DNA of 64,000 nucleotides, from the NCBI RefSeq assembly GCF_003595215.1, contig NZ_QYZP01000001.1, forward strand, positions 992,001 to 1,056,000, given 5' to 3'. Numbering within the stretch: the first letter of the stretch is position 1; each line of letters starts with the position of its first letter. Origin of the DNA: Nesterenkonia natronophila (lineage in GTDB: Bacteria > Actinomycetota > Actinomycetes > Actinomycetales > Micrococcaceae). This document shows, in pieces, positions 56,486 to 64,000 of the stretch. Both the position numbers and the translations under genes were made by a program. Under the pieces are notes generated by a model. It did not search any database. It saw nothing but the letters and a program-made list of their open reading frames with translations, and was not told where the DNA came from.

Positions 56486-58054
56486 CTACTCGGAGACTGT
56501 CACATCGGAGAGGTCGATACCCACCCCGAGGTCGTTCAGAGGCAGTCCTGAGACACCTTCGGTGGCCAGACCGACGTTGGGCGGGTTGTACAACCACACT
56601 CCGGGGGTGTCCTCCACGAGGAGCTCGGTGAGCTCCTCCATGCTGGAGGCATACTCGTCGTCATCCGTTGCCGCGGCAGCCTCAGCGAAGAGATCCCGAG
56701 CCTCCTCCGAGTCGTAGCCCCAGTAGTACTCGGGGAATGCGTAGTTGTTCATGTTGCGCGGTTCCACGTGGTTGATGATGGTGAGGTCGAAGTCCTGATT
56801 GACCATATTCTCCTCAACCCATACAGCGGGGAACTCCTGGGTCTGCAGTGTGACATCTACGCCGATCTCGCTGAGGTTGTCCTGGATCACCTGCGCGGAG
56901 GCTTCTGCGTATGCGCGGTTGGGCACGTTGAACGTCAGTGAGAGGTCGTCGACATCGGCTGAGTCCAAGAGGTCTTGTGCCGCGTCCGGATCGTAGTCGT
57001 AGGTGCCGGTGAAGTCGATGTAATAAGGATCCGTCGGCACGCTGGGTCCGCCGAGTATCTCACCGTAGCCGGCCGTGGCAGCAGCCATGACAGATTCTTT
57101 GTCGATCGCGCGGTGGAGGGCCTCACGGACTTCGTCTTGGGCGAGCGCCTCGTGGTCGGGATTCATCGACATGACGACAACCCCCTGGCTGGATCCGACA
57201 CGGACCTCGATTTCCTCTTCCGCCTCGAAGCTCTCGAACTGGTCGAAAGCTTCAGAGCGCAGGATGGCGTCTACGCCGCCGGTTCGAATCGCATTGGCAG
57301 CGGCGGAGGCGTCCTCATAGTAGACGAGTTCCACGCCAGCCACCCCAGCGGGGTCACCCCAGTAGTCATCATTGCGGGCAAACTCCATCCGCACCGCGTT
57401 TTCATACGTGACGAACTCGAAGGGGCCTGTGCCGTTGGCGTCAGTGGCAAGATCGTCCACACTGTCGGGGGAGAACATGGCTCCAAGCGGCCCGGCCAGC
57501 CAGAAGAGCGCGTTGTAGTCCGGCTCGGACAGGGCCACCGTCACCTCGTAATCGTCCACGATTTCGACTGAATCGATGGCCGCCAGGGCCTCCGGAGTGT
57601 TGGCCGACCATTCATCAAGCCGTTCCAGGGAGAATTTCACGATATCGGCATCGAATTCAGTGCCGTCATGAAAGGTGACACCCTCCTGGAGTTGGAAGGT
57701 GAATTCCTGACCGTCGTCACTGATTTCCCAAGATTCGGCCAATAGCGGCTGAATCTCTCCTTCAGCATCGAGCTGAACCAGCCCCTCGTAGACGTTGTAG
57801 AGCAGGGCCTCGAAGACAGCTGCACCACCGGTGGTCGTGAAGTCCAGGTTGGCTGGTACTGCGAACATGCCGATGCTGATGTTTGCATCCGAGTTCTCAC
57901 CGGTGCTGGTGGCCTCGCCGCCTTCGTCCTCTCCATTGACGGGATCGTCGCCCCCCGCACCGCAGGCGCTCAGCGCCAGGGCGCTAACGGCCAGACATGC
58001 CGCGAGGGGTGTGCCAGATTGGAAGAGTTTCTTCATCGTGTGGGTCTCTTTCAT
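56486..58054 (-). CDS. Lipoprotein solute-binding protein (SBP family 5)
   Basis: Extracellular receptor of the ABC importer, 522 residues. Signal peptide MKKLFQSG...LAVSALALSAC with the lipobox Cys at about residue 31, so it is a substrate of Lgt and LspA. The acidic Gly/Glu/Asp linker that follows and many Asp/Glu throughout suggest a salt-tolerant surface. SBP_bac_5 features include LLAESWEISDDGQEFTFQLQEGVTFHDGT. ATG 58054 overlaps the amidase stop (ATGA); an ATG at 58036 is equally possible. Family 5 proteins bind peptides, nickel or diverse small molecules. Confidence 0.9.
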   Translation of the reverse strand: MKETHTMKKLFQSGTPLAACLAVSALALSACGAGGDDPVNGEDEGGEATSTGENSDANISIGMFAVPANLDFTTTGGAAVFEALLYNVYEGLVQLDAEGEIQPLLAESWEISDDGQEFTFQLQEGVTFHDGTEFDADIVKFSLERLDEWSANTPEALAAIDSVEIVDDYEVTVALSEPDYNALFWLAGPLGAMFSPDSVDDLATDANGTGPFEFVTYENAVRMEFARNDDYWGDPAGVAGVELVYYEDASAAANAIRTGGVDAILRSEAFDQFESFEAEEEIEVRVGSSQGVVVMSMNPDHEALAQDEVREALHRAIDKESVMAAATAGYGEILGGPSVPTDPYYIDFTGTYDYDPDAAQDLLDSADVDDLSLTFNVPNRAYAEASAQVIQDNLSEIGVDVTLQTQEFPAVWVEENMVNQDFDLTIINHVEPRNMNNYAFPEYYWGYDSEEARDLFAEAAAATDDDEYASSMEELTELLVEDTPGVWLYNPPNVGLATEGVSGLPLNDLGVGIDLSDVTVSE

Positions 58055-59487
58055 GGTGCGGGTGTGTGGTGTTCTGCCAGATGCAGGCGTGGCCAAGGCC
58101 GTGCAGCATCACTGGGGCGTTCGGATTCGAAGAAGGAGGCTGCTGCAAGTGCCGTGCGGTCTGCGTGACGGCGGGCTGCGATCTGCACACCCACTGGGCT
58201 CCCTGCAGCAGTAAACCCTCCGTTGACGCTGATCGCTGGCATCCCGGAGAAGTTGTACCCCACGCAGAAGTGGATGTGGGACATCGCCGTCTCCACGTCA
58301 TTTGACGGCATCGGCCACTCCGCCGGGAAGGCTGGTCCAGGCGAGGCGGGGGAGAGGACCAGATCGAAGGGGTCGGTGGCACGCAGCACCGTGCGTCCCA
58401 GGTCAATCTGAGCGTCGTGAGCCGCGAGCGACTCTTCGGCAGTGATCTCTGCGGCACCGCGGCACCACTCTGCGATGAAGGGCAGCACCCTGGACTGCTG
58501 GTCAGGAGTCATCGCCCGGTACTTCCTCCAGTGGCTGGCCCGCCAGAACCTGTCGATCAGACTCACGGTGCCTGCGGCTAGGTAAGGGGGCACGTTGGTG
58601 ACTTGGGCACCGGCAGCGGCAAAGACCTCTGCGGCTTCGCGGATGACGGAGGCCACCTCGGGTTCCACGACGGTGCCGGCTCCCACGTCAAGCACCACAC
58701 CGACCTTCAGGCCTACTGGGTCGAAGCTCAGATCGAGCCAGGCGGTGTCATCGGGAGGCAGCGACCAGGGATCGGCCGAATGCGGGCCGGTGAGTACGCT
58801 CATCGATCGTGCCACATCGGACACCGTGCGTCCCATCGGCCCGATGGTGCGCCCCGGGTACGGTGGATCAACGCTGATCCTGCCGTATGTGGGTTTGAAG
58901 CCGGCCACCCCGCACCACGAGGCGGGGAGGCGGATCGAGCCACCGATATCGGAGCCGAGGTTGATAGGGGCGTAGCCGGCGGCCGAGGCAGCCGCTGCCC
59001 CACCTGAGGACCCCCCGGGGCTCCATTGCAGGTTCCACGGGTTCCGGGTGATCGGATGGGCCGAGGCTATGCCTGAGGACAGCATTCCCAGTTCCGACAT
59101 TGTGGTGCGTCCCAGCAGGCTGGCACCTGCATTGAGTGCCTTCTGCGCCACTGGCGCGTTGTGCTCAGCCGGGACCTGCTCGGTGGATGCTGAGCCCAGG
59201 ATGGTTGGTCGGCCAGCCAGTTGTTGATTCTCTTTCAGGGTAAGAGGCACACCGTCCAGGGCGCTGCGCGGCGTACCCTGTTCCCAGCGGCGGCTGGAAG
59301 ACTCTGCGGCGGTAAGCGCCTCTTCGTCGAAGCGCTCGGACATGGCTCGAAGCGCCGGTTCGCACTCGTCCATCCTCTGCAGACACGAGGTGACGACGTC
59401 GACCGGATTGAGATCTCCTGTGGCATATCCCGCAACCAGCTGCGCTGCGTCGAGATCGGCCAAGTGTGGTGTGGATGGTGGTTCCAT
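58051..59487 (-). CDS. Amidase-signature hydrolase
   Basis: 478 residues of the amidase-signature family (GatA/AtzF-like fold), hydrolysing a carboxamide to a carboxylate and ammonia or an amine. The Ser-cisSer-Lys triad is visible: Lys in VPLTLKENQ (about 82), the cis-Ser in WSPGGSSGGAAAA (about 155) and the nucleophile in GSDIGGSIRLPA (about 179). The Lys is followed by Glu rather than the more usual Asp. First gene of the transcript from the TATACT promoter at 59541, and coupled to the binding protein by an ATGA overlap, which suggests that it acts on the imported compound. Not GatA: no gatB or gatC is adjacent. Confidence 0.9.
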   Translation of the reverse strand: MEPPSTPHLADLDAAQLVAGYATGDLNPVDVVTSCLQRMDECEPALRAMSERFDEEALTAAESSSRRWEQGTPRSALDGVPLTLKENQQLAGRPTILGSASTEQVPAEHNAPVAQKALNAGASLLGRTTMSELGMLSSGIASAHPITRNPWNLQWSPGGSSGGAAAASAAGYAPINLGSDIGGSIRLPASWCGVAGFKPTYGRISVDPPYPGRTIGPMGRTVSDVARSMSVLTGPHSADPWSLPPDDTAWLDLSFDPVGLKVGVVLDVGAGTVVEPEVASVIREAAEVFAAAGAQVTNVPPYLAAGTVSLIDRFWRASHWRKYRAMTPDQQSRVLPFIAEWCRGAAEITAEESLAAHDAQIDLGRTVLRATDPFDLVLSPASPGPAFPAEWPMPSNDVETAMSHIHFCVGYNFSGMPAISVNGGFTAAGSPVGVQIAARRHADRTALAAASFFESERPSDAARPWPRLHLAEHHTPAP

Positions 59488-59535
59488 ATATCAACCCTGT
59501 GAGCTAGATCTTGAGTGTGGCCTCAATCACATCGG

Positions 59536-59563
59536 AGTATACATTACTGGTCTGGCCAGTAAT
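59536..59563 (-). promoter_or_regulatory. Promoter of the amidase-ABC operon with GntR-type operator
   Basis: On the minus strand TATACT (59541 to 59536) is a near-consensus -10 box, about 49 bases upstream of the amidase ATG. Immediately upstream lies a 21-bp palindrome with perfect 8-bp arms, ATTACTGG/CCAGTAAT (59543-59550/59556-59563). Its core ACTGGTCTGGCCAGT resembles FadR-family sites. A protein bound here would block RNA polymerase. The same core recurs at 61892. Confidence 0.75.
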
Positions 59564-59590
59564 CCGATGCCCTGAAATGTAGTTGGCGTC

Positions 59591-60367
59591 CTAGTCTGTT
59601 GGCGGAGTGAAGCGGCCATCCATCGCGGTCCAACCGCCGTCGACACGCAGGGTGGTGCCTGTGACATAGCTGGAGGCATCGGAGGCGAGATAAACGACTG
59701 CGCCGGCAAGCTCCGAGGGGACTGACCAGCGTCCCAGCGCATTCTTCGTCGCGTAGGCCTGATACCACTCTGGCTGTGACTTGATCTGGCCCGTCAGCGC
59801 GGTCTCCACAATGCCAGGGGAGATTGCGTTGACCCTGACTCCCACCCCTCCAAACTCCGCGGCGGCCGTCTTGACCAGTTGGACTGCGCCGGCTTTGGTC
59901 GCTGCGTAGACTGACTGGCCCGGTTCCACCACCTGATCTCGAATGGAGGAGAAGACGATGAGGCTGCCTCTGTGACGACTGACCATACGTTCGCCGAAGT
60001 ACTTGATCACGGCGAATGTGCCTTTGAGGTTCAGGTCGACGACGCGATCGAACTCCCCGGGCGAATAGTCGATAATGCGTTTCCGAACGTTCATCGCCGC
60101 AGTCAGCACTACTATGTCCAGGTCTGGCAGATTCTCCGCGGCCTGCCGCACAGCCTCGGGATCGGTGACGTCCAACGTCAGAGACGCACCGCCTACCGCC
60201 GCCGCAGTCTCCTCCGCGGCTACCCGGTCCCGGTCCGCACAGGTGACCTGCGCTCCGTGGTCGCTCAGCGCCCTGGCGGCCTCACTGCCGATGCCGCCAG
60301 CACCGATAATCAGCGCTTGCCGTCCATCCAGCCGAAAAAGGTCCGTAAAGGTGGGTTGCTCTTCCAT
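59591..60367 (-). CDS. Short-chain dehydrogenase/reductase
   Basis: Classical SDR of 258 residues, NAD(P)-dependent oxidation or reduction of an alcohol/ketone. Cofactor loop GAGGIGSEAARAL (about 22-34), acidic ADRD after the second strand (which favours NAD), catalytic Ser in FSSIRDQ and the Tyr/Lys pair in VYAATKAG, C-terminal YVTGTTLRVDGGW. It lies 15 bp downstream of the aldehyde dehydrogenase in the same direction, a pairing that would oxidise an alcohol to an acid via the aldehyde. Substrate unknown. Confidence 0.9.
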   Translation of the reverse strand: MEEQPTFTDLFRLDGRQALIIGAGGIGSEAARALSDHGAQVTCADRDRVAAEETAAAVGGASLTLDVTDPEAVRQAAENLPDLDIVVLTAAMNVRKRIIDYSPGEFDRVVDLNLKGTFAVIKYFGERMVSRHRGSLIVFSSIRDQVVEPGQSVYAATKAGAVQLVKTAAAEFGGVGVRVNAISPGIVETALTGQIKSQPEWYQAYATKNALGRWSVPSELAGAVVYLASDASSYVTGTTLRVDGGWTAMDGRFTPPTD

Positions 60368-60382
60368 AGTGCTGCCTCGTGC

Positions 60383-61846
60383 TCATTCCGGCCGGATGAT
60401 GGCCATTCGGGTGACGGTGAGTTCTTCAATTGCGAACCGGGGGCCCTCGCGGCCGATGCCGGAGTCTTTCACTCCCCCGTAGGGCATGATGTCGGAGCGG
60501 AAGCCCGGCACCTCATTGACAACGACGCCGCCCACCTCAAGTTCCTCGATGGCCCTGAAGGCGTTGGGCAGGGAGCGGGTGAAGATGCTGGCGTGCAGTC
60601 CGTAGCGCGAACGGTTGACAGCCTCCAGTGCGGCGTCCAGATCTGGCACCGAGCGCACGGCGACCACTGGTGCGAAGATCTCCTCGCACCAGGCCTGAGC
60701 CGTGTCAGGCACATCGAGCAGCACGGTGGGCTGCACACTGCGGTTCTCCACTGTGCCACCGTGGATGAGGCGTGCCCCGGCCTGCTGGGCCCCCTCCACC
60801 CAATCCAGCACACGCTCAGTGGCTGCCTCATTGATCAGCGGCGCCACATGAGTTTCAGCATCTCGCGGGTCTCCGGTACGCAGGGCGGCCACTCGGGGGG
60901 TGAGTTCGGCGAGGAACTCATCCCGCACTGCTTCGCAGACAATCACACGCTGCACAGCGATGCACGCCTGACCGTTGAAGTAGAAGCCGCCCCGCGCCAC
61001 TGCATCGGCAGCTCTGGCGACATCAGCCTCGGTGTCCACGATCAGCGCAGTGTTGGATCCTAGCTCCAAGAGAGTCTTGCGAGGTGCGGCGTCGCGGGCA
61101 ATCTGGTGTCCCACCGCGTCCGAACCGGTGAAGGACACAGCAGCGACGCGGTCGTCCCTCACAAGTGTGCGGCCCACTTCGGCGTCTCCGGTTACCACCT
61201 GAACAATCTGCGGCGGCACGTCGTGCGCGGTGGCTGCTTCGCGGACCAGCGCTGCCAGCCACAGCGTCGTCAGCGGCGTGGCGGGAGCAGGCTTGCAGAT
61301 GACAGGGCACCCGGCGGCAACAGCCGGAGCGATCTTGTGGCTGGCCAGCAGCAGCGGCGCGTTGTACCCGGCTATTCCCACCACCAGACCGATCGGCTTG
61401 CGAGTCCAGAATCCCAGCATCCCCGCGCCGGACTCCTGCATGTCCAGCGGGACAGTTTCGCCATGGATATGCCCGACCTCTTCAGCCGCCGCCGACCAGG
61501 TGAATAGGGTTCGGGCAACCTCCACCTCGCAGTCCCTGCGCACTTTGCCCGTCTCTGCGATCAGCAGATTAGTGAACTCTTCAGCATTCTCGCGAAGGGC
61601 CGCGTGTACCTGCAGCAGGATGGCGCGGCGGGTCTGCGAGGTGAGCTGTCCTACTGGTCTGACAGCGGCCGCCCCTGCAGCCAGCGATTCTCGGGCGTGC
61701 TCCGGTTGGCCCACCGGGGAATGGGTGACCAGCGAGCCGTCATAAGGAAAGACCACTGCGGCGGTGGGCATGCTGTGGAGCCAGCCGGGGCCGATCGGCA
61801 GCCCTTCTGAGATGGGCGGTGGCTTGAAATCGGGGTGGTGGCTCAT
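60383..61846 (-). CDS. Aldehyde dehydrogenase family protein
   Basis: 487 residues of the NAD(P)-dependent ALDH superfamily. The cofactor region shows PIGLVVGIAGYNAPLLLASHKIAPAVAAGCPVICKPAPATPL, the glutamate motif LLELGSNTALIV, and the nucleophile Cys in YFNGQACIAVQRV. The GQAC form and the short LGSN-A motif are closest to the lactaldehyde/phosphonoacetaldehyde-type branch; this is an impression, not a placement. Its promoter region is shared with the divergent LeuB-like gene and carries the second GntR-type palindrome. Confidence 0.9.
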   Translation of the reverse strand: MSHHPDFKPPPISEGLPIGPGWLHSMPTAAVVFPYDGSLVTHSPVGQPEHARESLAAGAAAVRPVGQLTSQTRRAILLQVHAALRENAEEFTNLLIAETGKVRRDCEVEVARTLFTWSAAAEEVGHIHGETVPLDMQESGAGMLGFWTRKPIGLVVGIAGYNAPLLLASHKIAPAVAAGCPVICKPAPATPLTTLWLAALVREAATAHDVPPQIVQVVTGDAEVGRTLVRDDRVAAVSFTGSDAVGHQIARDAAPRKTLLELGSNTALIVDTEADVARAADAVARGGFYFNGQACIAVQRVIVCEAVRDEFLAELTPRVAALRTGDPRDAETHVAPLINEAATERVLDWVEGAQQAGARLIHGGTVENRSVQPTVLLDVPDTAQAWCEEIFAPVVAVRSVPDLDAALEAVNRSRYGLHASIFTRSLPNAFRAIEELEVGGVVVNEVPGFRSDIMPYGGVKDSGIGREGPRFAIEELTVTRMAIIRPE

Positions 61847-61891
61847 TTGTCCTGGTCCCTTTCGCCGGGGATTTGCTGGCGGTCCTCTTAA

Positions 61892-61923
61892 ACTGGTCAG
61901 ACCAGTGCGGAGGCAGTTATAGT
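61892..61923. promoter_or_regulatory. Divergent promoter region with perfect GntR-type operator
   Basis: ACTGGTC-A-GACCAGT (61892-61906) is a perfect 15-bp palindrome in the 166-bp gap between the aldehyde dehydrogenase and the LeuB-like gene. A TATAGT box (61918-61923) fits a plus-strand -10 with the operator over its -35 position. On the minus strand a weak TTTAAG overlaps the same site. One bound dimer could repress both directions. Confidence 0.7.
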
Positions 61924-62012
61924 GTGTTCCAGATCTCAGTGATTGGTCAAGTCATTGAAACGACGAGCACTGCCGCACGACAAGGCAGGTGAAAAGTGTG
62001 GAGGACTGCCAG

Positions 62013-63158
62013 ATGAGCACTTACAGCCTGGCCGTGGTGGGCGGCGACGGCATCGGTCCGGACGTGACACAAGCTGCGCTGGCCGGGGTGCAGGCGGCGG
62101 CACATCGCTATGGCTTCACGGTCAGGACCACAATCTTCGACCTGGGGGCCGAACGCTTTCTGCGCACCGGCATGGTGATCGATGAGAATACGATCTCGGA
62201 GCTCCGCGAACATGACGCCATACTGCTCGGAGCAGTTGGGGACCCTCGCGTGGCACCGGGAGTCCTCGAACAAGGGCTCATCGTGGCCCTGAGGGTGGCC
62301 TTCGCTCAGTCCGTGAACATTCGCCCAGTGCGGCTCTACCCCGGCATCGAGAGCCCTGTTCGGGGCGTCACCCCAGAGAACTGCGATCTCGTCGTGATTC
62401 GGGAGAACACCGAGGGTCTCTATACGGGGGGAGGTTCACTGGCTCACGCCGGTTCGGGCAACGCTGTGGCCATCCAGAACTCGATCTCCACTGCCGCGGC
62501 CACCTCCGAAGCCGTCGACTTCGCCTTCCAGCTGGCCCAGGCTCGGCGGCGCAGGGTGACCCTCTGTCATAAGACGAACATTCTCCTCCATGCCGGGCAG
62601 CTGTGGCAGGAGACAGTCGACCGGATTGCTGAACGCTATCCCGATGTTGAGCACGACTACGTCCACGCCGACGCCATGTGCCAGCATCTGCCGCTGGACC
62701 CGGGCCGTTTCGACGTAGTCGTCACAGACAACTTGTTTGGGGACATCATTAGCGATCTGGGGGCTACCGTTCAGGGTGGACTGGGCCTGGCGGCCAGCGC
62801 GAACTTCAATCCCCGGGGCTCTGCCCCGAGCATGTACGAACCGGTGCACGGCTCGGCACCTGACATCGCAGGCAAGGGGTGGGCCAACCCTGCTGCCGCG
62901 GCGCTTTCGGCGGCGCTCTGCTTAGCCGGTCTGGGTGAGCGCGAAGCCGCACTCAGTCTGGAGACGGCAGTCGCTTCAGTCTTGGCGGAGCTGCCCGCCT
63001 TCGCCGGCCCGGAGATGGGATCCGACACCGCAGGCCTGGGGCACCGCATCGCGGAGCGTGTTTCGATCGTCGATCCGCATCGAGACGGAATGGGCGAGAA
63101 GTCCCTGATGAGTGCACTGGGCCGCCTCGCTGGGCGCAGCAGCCTCATGTCCGAATAA
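62013..63158 (+). CDS. LeuB-like decarboxylating dehydrogenase
   Basis: 381 residues of the isocitrate/isopropylmalate dehydrogenase family, which oxidises a 2-hydroxyacid and decarboxylates it with NAD(P). Motifs: VVGGDGIGPDV, ILLGAVGDPRV, RENTEGLYTGGGS, CHKTNILLHAGQLW with the catalytic Lys, and VVTDNLFGDIISDLGA with the metal aspartates, then EPVHGSAPDIAGKGWANP. It resembles actinobacterial LeuB (HKTN-L-HAG-LW), and the gene lies next to ilvB; but it is divergent from the aldehyde dehydrogenase under the GntR-type operator. It may be LeuB proper or a catabolic paralogue. ATG 62013 chosen for its GGAGGA site. Confidence 0.8.
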   Translation: MSTYSLAVVGGDGIGPDVTQAALAGVQAAAHRYGFTVRTTIFDLGAERFLRTGMVIDENTISELREHDAILLGAVGDPRVAPGVLEQGLIVALRVAFAQSVNIRPVRLYPGIESPVRGVTPENCDLVVIRENTEGLYTGGGSLAHAGSGNAVAIQNSISTAAATSEAVDFAFQLAQARRRRVTLCHKTNILLHAGQLWQETVDRIAERYPDVEHDYVHADAMCQHLPLDPGRFDVVVTDNLFGDIISDLGATVQGGLGLAASANFNPRGSAPSMYEPVHGSAPDIAGKGWANPAAAALSAALCLAGLGEREAALSLETAVASVLAELPAFAGPEMGSDTAGLGHRIAERVSIVDPHRDGMGEKSLMSALGRLAGRSSLMSE

Positions 63159-63213
63159 TGAGACGGGTAAAACAAGTATTGACGTAGCTCACTCCGGACG
63201 AAAGTATAGGACT

Positions 63214-63270
63214 ATGCGCCAGATGCTAGGACTAGTAGTAGTACTCGTGATTGCCCCCGCCGGGGCATGA
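63214..63270 (+). CDS. ilvB leader peptide
   Basis: 18-codon frame, MRQMLGLVVVLVIAPAGA, with seven of eight codons from 5 to 13 other than Gly and Ala encoding Leu, Val or Ile. Upstream TTGACG (63179-63184) with a downstream AAGTAT or TATAGG box would start transcription at or very near the ATG, so the leader mRNA may be leaderless. Ribosome stalling at these codons when branched-chain amino acids run short would steer the attenuator that follows. Confidence 0.82.
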   Translation: MRQMLGLVVVLVIAPAGA

Positions 63271-63356
63271 GCGGTCTGCTGTTCTAGAACTGACGCGAAC
63301 CGATCGATCACCCCGGCACGAGGGCCCCGTACAGGGACTCCGGATCGCCGGGGTTT
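63252..63356 (+). terminator. ilvB attenuator (mutually exclusive hairpins)
   Basis: GCCGGGG occurs twice, at 63259-63265 and 63347-63353. Both copies are complementary to the single CCCCGGC at 63311-63317. Pairing of the second copy makes the terminator stem, followed by TTTCGT. Pairing of the first makes the antiterminator. A third hairpin, TGCCCC/GGGGCA (63252-63267), can sequester the first copy when the ribosome has passed. This is the layout of a transcription attenuator; the short T-run means termination may be incomplete. Confidence 0.75.
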
Positions 63357-63387
63357 CGTCTGTGTCGGGGCAGATAGGGATTGGACA

Positions 63388-64000
63388 GTGACCATGTTGA
63401 CAACGACAACAGCCGACCACCGGCTCTACGGACCTGGGGGCAGCGCCGCGCCCGAGGACGTGACCGGCAGCAAAGCGATCATACGCAGCCTCGAAGAGCT
63501 CGGTGTCACGGACGTATTCGGCATCCCTGGCGGAGCCATTCTGCCCACCTACGATCCGCTCATGGACTCGAAGAAGCTCAACCACATCCTGGTCCGCCAC
63601 GAGCAGGGTGCCGGTCACGCCGCACAGGGCTACGCAATGGCCACCGGGGAAGTCGGCGTCTGTTTCGCCACCTCGGGTCCCGGCGCCACCAACCTGGTGA
63701 CCCCGTTGGCCGATGCTCACATGGACTCTGTCCCCATGGTCGCCATCACAGGACAGGTCAATGCTTCAGTCATCGGCACTGACGCGTTTCAGGAAGCCGA
63801 CATCGTCGGAATCGCCACACCCATTACCAAACACACCTATCTGGTGACAGATGCTGACGAAATCCCCCGGGTGATGGCAGAGGCCTTCCATATTGCCTCC
63901 TCCGGCCGCCCTGGCCCAGTGCTGGTCGACATCACCAAGTCAGCGCAGACCGCACAGACCACCTTCGCGTGGCCGCCGAAGCTCGGACTCACCGGGTACA
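63388..64000 (+). CDS. ilvB: IlvB, acetolactate synthase large subunit (5' part)
   Basis: ThDP-dependent first common enzyme of branched-chain amino acid synthesis. 204 codons are visible and the frame is open at the window end. They show [32 protein letters not shown], the ThDP glutamate in [30 protein letters not shown], and [20 protein letters not shown] 63388 is seven bases from AGGGA; an ATG two codons later is the alternative. Controlled by the attenuator upstream; ilvN and ilvC would be expected beyond the window. Confidence 0.95.
   Translation, partial: MTMLTTTTADHRLYGPGGSAAPEDVTGSKAIIRSLEELGVTDVFGIPGGAILPTYDPLMDSKKLNHILVRHEQGAGHAAQGYAMATGEVGVCFATSGPGATNLVTPLADAHMDSVPMVAITGQVNASVIGTDAFQEADIVGIATPITKHTYLVTDADEIPRVMAEAFHIASSGRPGPVLVDITKSAQTAQTTFAWPPKLGLTGY

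Noticed and set aside
59972..61063. 363-codon plus-strand frame across the SDR and ALDH genes
   Set aside because: Crosses the boundary of two genes on the other strand and is rich in His, Arg and Gly with no known domain.
1..64000. CRISPR arrays, insertion sequences, rRNA or toxin-antitoxin pairs
   Set aside because: No regularly spaced direct repeats, no transposase motifs, no rRNA sequence and no small two-gene operon of that type was seen on either strand.

Overview
The window is about 64 kb of chromosome from a high-GC Gram-positive bacterium. It is most likely a member of the Actinobacteria, order Micrococcales, close to Micrococcaceae such as Nesterenkonia or Arthrobacter. The reasons are the dcw cluster without ftsA or mreB but with pgeF-yggS-sepF-yggT-wag31 behind ftsZ, a PdtaR-type ANTAR regulator near pyk, the trpE/membrane protein/HGxxPAAW/trpCBA arrangement, frequent GTG starts, many 4-bp stop/start overlaps, and several TANNNT boxes placed 6-8 bases before a start codon, as expected for leaderless mRNAs. 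The genus is an inference.

Layout. 1-14856: cell-wall and division cluster: murF (3' part only), mraY, murD, ftsW, murG, murC, ftsQ, ftsZ (behind a structured 323-bp leader), pgeF, yggS, sepF, yggT, divIVA/wag31, lspA and an RluD-type pseudouridine synthase. 14865-18999: dnaE and nrdR, the latter behind clustered palindromes. 19092-23649, minus strand: a PD-(D/E)XK nuclease-like gene, def, fmt, rsmB and rpe. 23768-24137: tRNA-Gly, Cys, Val and Gly, closed by a terminator. 24212-27950: an FMN riboswitch controlling ribD, a single-chain RibE-RibB-RibA fusion, and ribH. 27974-37000: hisE, hisG, hisF, hisI, then trpE, two small membrane proteins, trpC, trpB, trpA and lgt. 37221-44921: gltB, gltD and pyk.

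44936-50154 is a patchy zone. It holds a 38-residue membrane ORF, a TspO remnant, a FUSC-like membrane protein, tRNA-Leu, a compact SWIM/SNF2 helicase, an ANTAR response regulator and a decayed EamA transporter. 50267-64000 starts with ilvD and ends with the 5' part of ilvB.

Between ilvD and ilvB lies a catabolic/uptake island. It comprises a FadR-type GntR regulator, a two-domain peptide-type ABC ATPase, two permeases, a lipoprotein binding protein, an amidase, an SDR, an aldehyde dehydrogenase and a divergent LeuB-like dehydrogenase. Two near-identical palindromes built on ACTGGTC-N-GACCAGT sit at its two promoter regions, one of them directly against a TATACT -10 box. The simplest reading is one substrate-responsive GntR circuit for import, amide hydrolysis and oxidation of an unidentified carboxylate or amide. 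ilvB is preceded by an 18-codon leader peptide rich in Leu, Val and Ile codons and by mutually exclusive hairpins, a classical attenuator.

The points most worth following up are the GntR island with its paired operators, the trifunctional riboflavin fusion, the DivIVA with seven 11-residue repeats, the ilvB attenuator, and the decaying tspO and eamA genes. I saw no CRISPR array, insertion sequence, prophage gene or rRNA.
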